Notes under the pieces: generated by a model
What the model saw: only the letters and a program-made list of their open reading frames with translations
Told to the model about the DNA's origin: nothing
Databases searched by the model: none
Shown here: piece by piece, positions 42,979 to 46,914 of the stretch
Layout of the letters: the number at the start of each line of letters is the position of its first letter
How positions within the stretch are numbered: the first letter of the stretch is position 1
NCBI GenBank assembly: GCA_020848475.1
Contig: JADKZZ010000069.1
Coordinates: 1 to 46,914, forward strand
Direction: 5' to 3'
DNA length: 46,914 nt
Origin: Chitinophagales bacterium
GTDB lineage: Bacteria; Bacteroidota; Bacteroidia; Chitinophagales; JADIYW01
Made by a program: the position numbers and the translations under genes

Positions 42979-44757
42979 ATGTCAATTAAAAATATACTTT
43001 ATACTACATTAGTTGTTTTCTTACTGATTGTTGTGTTCAGTGCAGTCCTTAGCAACAGTGGAAACGATTCTAAAACATATAAAGATGAACTAGTCATACA
43101 TACACTTTCCGATGCGCAAGGTTTAAATCCAGTTACAATTTCTGATGCTACGTCAAGAAGATATGTAATGCCAAACATTATGCAATCTATGTTGTACTTC
43201 GACTTGAAAACTATGGTATTAAAGCCTGTTTTGGCTAAGAGTATGCCGGAAGTTAAAGAAGTAGGCGATTTAATGGAAATTACATATGAGATTAGACCAG
43301 AAGCAACTTGGGACAACGGCAAACCGGTGACAGTAGATGATGTGTTGTTTTCATACAAATCGATTCTTTGCCCAAAAGTAAATTCAGATAATGTCAAATC
43401 TTCGGTTGATTATGTTGTGGATATTAAAACCTATCCAGATAATCCTAGAAAATATACTGTTATCTGTGAAAAAAATATTGGTGCAGTGGAAGGCACTGGT
43501 TATGAAGTGGTCATATTGCCAGAATATGTTTATGACGCTAAAGGCTTGTTAAAAAAATATACAATAAGCGAGCTGACGGTTGAAAATCCAAAATGTGCAG
43601 ATGATAAAAATGTAAAAGAATTTGCTGATTTTTTTAACTCGCAACAAACCTTGCGCGACCCAGCTTTTGTGCAAGGCTCTGGCGCTTATGTGCTGAAGAG
43701 TTGGGAAACAGGTCAGCAGCTAACATTAGAAAGAAAGAAAAATTGGTGGGGCGACAAAATCAATAAAGAAAATATTTTCTTTGAAGCTTATCCAAAGCGA
43801 TTGGTATTTGTAACAATCAACAACTTCACGACAGCATTAACCGCATTAAAAAATGAAAAACTAGATTTTATTTTCGTTACGCCAGTTAAAGATTATATCG
43901 ACTTAGATAATTCTCCAAAATTCAAAAAGAATTTTTATAAAGCAGAACCTGACCAATTAGCATATCAAGCTATTGGAATAAATCATAAAGACAAAATACT
44001 AAGCGATGTGAAAGTTCGTCAGGCGCTATGTTATCTGATAGATGTTGATCAAATCATAGAAAAAGTAATTTACAACAAAGGCATACGCACCAATAGCGCT
44101 ATTTTGCCGATGAAAAAAGATATTATCAATCCTGCGATAAAACCATTTCCGTTCGACATCAACAAAGCAAAATCCTTACTAACAGAAGCTGGTTGGAAAG
44201 ATAGCGATGGTGATGGCATTTTAGACAAAGTGATTGAAGGCAAAAAAACCAACTTAGAAATTACATATAACTATAATAGCGGTAATAGCTTGAGAGAAAT
44301 GGTGGGCTTGTTGATGCAGCGCACGTTCCAGCAAGTAGGCATCGAATTTACTATTAAATCCTTGGAGTGGTCATTGTATTTAGATGAATTGAAAAAGCAC
44401 AAATGCCAACTTTGGTACCAAGGTTGGGTAACCAGCCCTGGATTAGATGATAATAAGCAATTGTTTCACACATCAGCAGCTAATGGTGGCTCCAACTATA
44501 TGAGTTTTGGAAATGCGAAAACCGATAAAATCCTCGATGAAATCAGGGTAGAATTCGATGTGAACAAAAGGAAAGAATTGTACTATAAATGGCAGGATAT
44601 TGAACACGAACAAATTCCTTACATATACTTATACGTGCAAAAATATAGAAATTGTATTCACAATAGATTTGAAAATATTAACTCAGGTCCATCTGCCTAT
44701 CCAGGCGTCTGGTTTGCTGGTTTTAAAGTAAAAAGAGGCTATAAAGTAGAAAACTAA
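42979..44757 (+). CDS. Family 5 substrate-binding protein of a peptide ABC importer
   Basis: 592 residues of the SBP_bac_5 (DppA/OppA/NikA) family: LSDAQGLNPVTISDATSRRY, PEATWDNGKPVTVDDVLFSY, SGAYVLKSWETGQQLTLERK, DVKVRQALCYLIDVDQIIEKV. The N-terminus YTTLVVFLLIVVFSAVLSNS is a hydrophobic segment without a lipobox Cys, so it may be an uncleaved anchor or a standard signal, unlike the usual lipoprotein form. It would deliver oligopeptides or a similar ligand to the downstream permeases. The next gene begins 17 bases later. Substrate type cannot be read from sequence. Confidence 0.92.
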   Translation: MSIKNILYTTLVVFLLIVVFSAVLSNSGNDSKTYKDELVIHTLSDAQGLNPVTISDATSRRYVMPNIMQSMLYFDLKTMVLKPVLAKSMPEVKEVGDLMEITYEIRPEATWDNGKPVTVDDVLFSYKSILCPKVNSDNVKSSVDYVVDIKTYPDNPRKYTVICEKNIGAVEGTGYEVVILPEYVYDAKGLLKKYTISELTVENPKCADDKNVKEFADFFNSQQTLRDPAFVQGSGAYVLKSWETGQQLTLERKKNWWGDKINKENIFFEAYPKRLVFVTINNFTTALTALKNEKLDFIFVTPVKDYIDLDNSPKFKKNFYKAEPDQLAYQAIGINHKDKILSDVKVRQALCYLIDVDQIIEKVIYNKGIRTNSAILPMKKDIINPAIKPFPFDINKAKSLLTEAGWKDSDGDGILDKVIEGKKTNLEITYNYNSGNSLREMVGLLMQRTFQQVGIEFTIKSLEWSLYLDELKKHKCQLWYQGWVTSPGLDDNKQLFHTSAANGGSNYMSFGNAKTDKILDEIRVEFDVNKRKELYYKWQDIEHEQIPYIYLYVQKYRNCIHNRFENINSGPSAYPGVWFAGFKVKRGYKVEN

Positions 44758-44774
44758 TTTTAAGAATATACAGT

Positions 44775-46193
44775 ATGCTGAAATACATATTTAAACGAAT
44801 ATTACTATTCATTCCTACCTTATTCATGATTTCGTTGTTGACGTTTTTCTTGAGTACTAACGTGCCTGGCGATCCAGTAGAACAAATGCTAAACTCCAAC
44901 AGCGAAATGGGCAGCTCTGCAAAAGCTCAAGCCGCAGAAAAAGCTTATATCGATAAGCGCAAACAACTGGGACTAGATTTGCCGACTTTCTACTTTTCTA
45001 TTACTAATAGTGCAACGCCAAAAGATTTATATACGATTCCTAAAAAATTTCATCGAGAAAATTTGTCTAAACTTATTGAGCAATATGGCAATTGGAAACA
45101 AATCAATGCTTATTATTTGTCACTCAAAAAACTCGAAGAGTCACTCGGAAGTGTAACAAGCGATTCTGTAAATGCTGATGCGCTTATAGCAATGAAAAGC
45201 GACGCACAACAATTATATATCGAGCCTGAAGATAAAACTATCAATTTGTTATTTAAAGACATGCTAGCACAGTTGCATGTTGCTGATAATCTTAAAGTGT
45301 TAGAAGCTGATATTGTTAATTCATCAAAATTGTATGCTGACGTTACACGACATGCAACTACATATAAAAAATTTATACCAGCCATTCAATGGTATGGCAC
45401 AAAAAATCAATACCACCAGTGGATTACCAAATTTATGGTAGGTGACTTCGGCATATCTTATCAAGATGAAAAGCCCGTAAAAACGGTTATTTGGGAAGCT
45501 ATACGCTGGACTGTTTTGTTGAGTATAATTTCCATTTTATTAACCTATCTCATCGCCATTCCATTAGGTATTGTATCGGCAGCGAACAAAGGTGGCATCA
45601 AAGACCAAACCATATCAACAACATTATTTATTTTGTATTCATTGCCAAGTTTCTGGGTGGCTACTTTGTTAATTATGTTTTTTGGCGGCGGAGATTTTTT
45701 CAATTTTTTCCCATCATTTGGTGTGCCGCAAGCAACGGAAAATATGTCCTTCTTTACTAAGTTTACAAATTATGTTTGGCATCTTACTTTGCCCATTATC
45801 TGTTATACTTATGGTGGCTTAGCATTTATTTCAAGGCAAATGCGTGGCGCAATGGTCAATTCCTTGTCGCAAGATTATGTGCGTACAGCACGTGCAAAAG
45901 GATTAGACGAGGAAAAAGTATTATGGAAACATGCTATCAAAAATTCATTATTGCCAATTATCACTTTGTTTGCCAATGTGTTTCCCTTGGCTATAAGTGG
46001 TGCTGTTGCATTAGAATTAATATTTTCCATTCCAGGAATGGGCAAGACCGCCTATGAAGCCTTAGTTGCCCGTAATTATCCAGTTGTATATACGATAGTC
46101 ATGTTTTCCGCTATCTTAACTTTAGTTGGTTATTTAGTGGCTGATATTTTATATGCTGTAGTAGATCCAAGAATTTCTTATAACAAAAAATAA
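44775..46193 (+). CDS. DppB/OppB-like ABC permease with a large insert
   Basis: 472 residues, about 150 more than typical DppB. The N-terminal membrane segment and NVPGDPVEQML, and the later GDFGISYQDEKPVK, TARAKGLDEEKVLWKHAIKN (EAA loop to the ATPase) and SIPGMGKTAYEALVARNYP, are the family hallmarks. The extra ~140 residues lie between LGLDLPTFYFSI and HQWITKFMVGDFG, that is, in the first periplasmic loop, and are helical and charged. Enlarged loops of this kind also occur in other Bacteroidota permeases as far as I recall. The next permease gene begins five bases downstream. Confidence 0.92.
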   Translation: MLKYIFKRILLFIPTLFMISLLTFFLSTNVPGDPVEQMLNSNSEMGSSAKAQAAEKAYIDKRKQLGLDLPTFYFSITNSATPKDLYTIPKKFHRENLSKLIEQYGNWKQINAYYLSLKKLEESLGSVTSDSVNADALIAMKSDAQQLYIEPEDKTINLLFKDMLAQLHVADNLKVLEADIVNSSKLYADVTRHATTYKKFIPAIQWYGTKNQYHQWITKFMVGDFGISYQDEKPVKTVIWEAIRWTVLLSIISILLTYLIAIPLGIVSAANKGGIKDQTISTTLFILYSLPSFWVATLLIMFFGGGDFFNFFPSFGVPQATENMSFFTKFTNYVWHLTLPIICYTYGGLAFISRQMRGAMVNSLSQDYVRTARAKGLDEEKVLWKHAIKNSLLPIITLFANVFPLAISGAVALELIFSIPGMGKTAYEALVARNYPVVYTIVMFSAILTLVGYLVADILYAVVDPRISYNKK

Positions 46194-46198
46194 ACGAC

Positions 46199-46914
46199 TT
46201 TGAATACAAATCAAGAACAGAAACAAGATTATTGGTCGTATGTAAAACGCCAATTTAAAAAGAATAAACGCGCTTTGTTTTCTTTTTATGTTGTGCTATT
46301 TATGCTGGTGATAGCCATATTTGCCGATTTCTTGGCGAATGAAAAACCGATAGTTTGCACCTACCAAGGCAAAACCTATTTTCCCATTTTGAAAGAATAT
46401 GCAGTAAAACTCAAGCTGGGAAAATTTCCACCTGAACTGAATAATATTATTTGGTCAGAAACCAAATTTGACTTTGCTATTAGGCCACCAATACCTTATT
46501 CACCGACTACGCAAGATATTTTAAACTCTGGTTTCGTTTCGCCCTATGGTAAACAAGATGTTCCATCAATCAGATGGCGCCATTGGTTAGGCACAGAAGG
46601 CATCGGACGTGATATATTATCAGCATTAATCCACGGTACACGCATCGCATTTATCATCGGTTTGATATCAATGTCGATTGCCAGCGTTATTGGCATTTTA
46701 CTCGGTTCTTTAGCTGGTTTTTTTGGAGATAAAGGCATACAAATTTCCAGAGCTGCTTTATTAATGGGCATTCTTTGCACCATGTTGGGTCTGTTTTATG
46801 CTAATGCAGTTGGTGGTTTATTTACAGGCATTGCCGTTTTCTTTGCATGCATTTTCATTGGCTATCTCGTGTCGCGAGTGCTTAAAAAAATCCCATTTTT
46901 GTCACCTAAAACAA
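46199..46914 (+). CDS. DppC/OppC-like ABC permease, 3' end missing
   Basis: Missing from the track because it runs off the window. TTG start at 46199, five bases after the OppB stop; about 238 residues are visible. YWSYVKRQFKKNKRALFSFY and RWRHWLGTEGIGRDILSALI then GTRIAFIIGLISMSIASVIG are characteristic of OppC. Two differences from the classical form are visible: an extra ~70-residue loop after the first membrane segment (CTYQGKTYFPILKEYAVKLK) and an additional hydrophobic pair after LAGFFGDKG (ALLMGILCTMLGLFYANAVG). The EAA loop and any ATPase genes lie outside the window. Confidence 0.9.

Noticed and set aside
42999-43397. Minus-strand ORF of 132 aa over the binding-protein gene
   Set aside because: Antisense shadow of the conserved SBP family 5 gene.
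1-46914. CRISPR arrays, prophage, insertion sequences, tRNA/rRNA genes
   Set aside because: None seen by eye: no regularly spaced repeats, no transposase or integrase motifs, no tRNA-like cloverleaf recognised.

Overview
This window is chromosomal DNA from a member of the Bacteroidota, most likely a Chitinophagales/Saprospirales-like lineage; the sequence does not fix the family. The support is: AT-rich sequence; -7 boxes of the TAnnTTTG type in front of several genes instead of E. coli-type promoters; few Shine-Dalgarno sequences and frequent TTG/GTG candidate starts; a fused MurF-alanine racemase; PD40-repeat, SPOR and lipoprotein-rich envelope proteins; and unlinked pheS. I saw no phage, insertion sequence, CRISPR array, rRNA or tRNA gene.

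Layout. 1-3.3 kb (minus strand): a GT39/ArnT-like glycosyltransferase cut by the window edge, an FkbM methyltransferase overlapping it, and an isopenicillin-N-synthase-like oxygenase. 3.4-9.5 kb (plus): asnS, rpoN, a degenerate PAP2-like membrane protein, a BamA/TamA-like outer-membrane protein, NAD kinase. 9.5-13.8 kb (plus): AsnB-type amidotransferase, GT4 glycosyltransferase and a WecA/TagO-like initiating transferase, probably for surface polysaccharide. 13.8-20.4 kb: CoA-type Nudix hydrolase, PhoD-like lipoprotein, pheS, IscA-type protein, serS and rho with a long leader. 20.4-24.1 kb: rpmH, rnpA (no ordinary start codon where one is expected), yidD, a C-terminal processing protease and tsaB. 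24.2-25.5 kb: two cysteine-free ArsR-family regulators, a perfect 13-2-13 palindrome between them, and an AhpD-like protein whose start sits directly behind a terminator-like hairpin.

25.5-34 kb: polA, then an envelope block with a 940-codon TPR/PD40/SPOR protein and two tandem secreted paralogues with coiled-coil tails, followed by an uncharacterised repeat protein. 34-37 kb: MurF-Alr fusion behind a small Rieske protein. 37-38.9 kb: an unknown lipoprotein convergent with a PLP aminotransferase. 38.9-42.8 kb (minus): two paralogous right-handed beta-helix lipoproteins flanking a diheme c-type cytochrome lipoprotein. This resembles a known but functionally uncharacterised gene pair, here expanded to three genes, and is the best candidate in the window for an undescribed system. 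42.9 kb to the end (plus): a peptide/nickel-type ABC importer with a non-lipoprotein binding protein and enlarged permeases; the second permease runs off the right edge.

Most of the window is housekeeping. The points worth following are the beta-helix/cytochrome cluster, the rnpA start, the Rho lacking its usual N-terminal domain, the ArsR/AhpD-like control region, and the SPOR-tailed PD40 protein with its secreted partners. All assignments come from reading motifs by eye; no database search was run.
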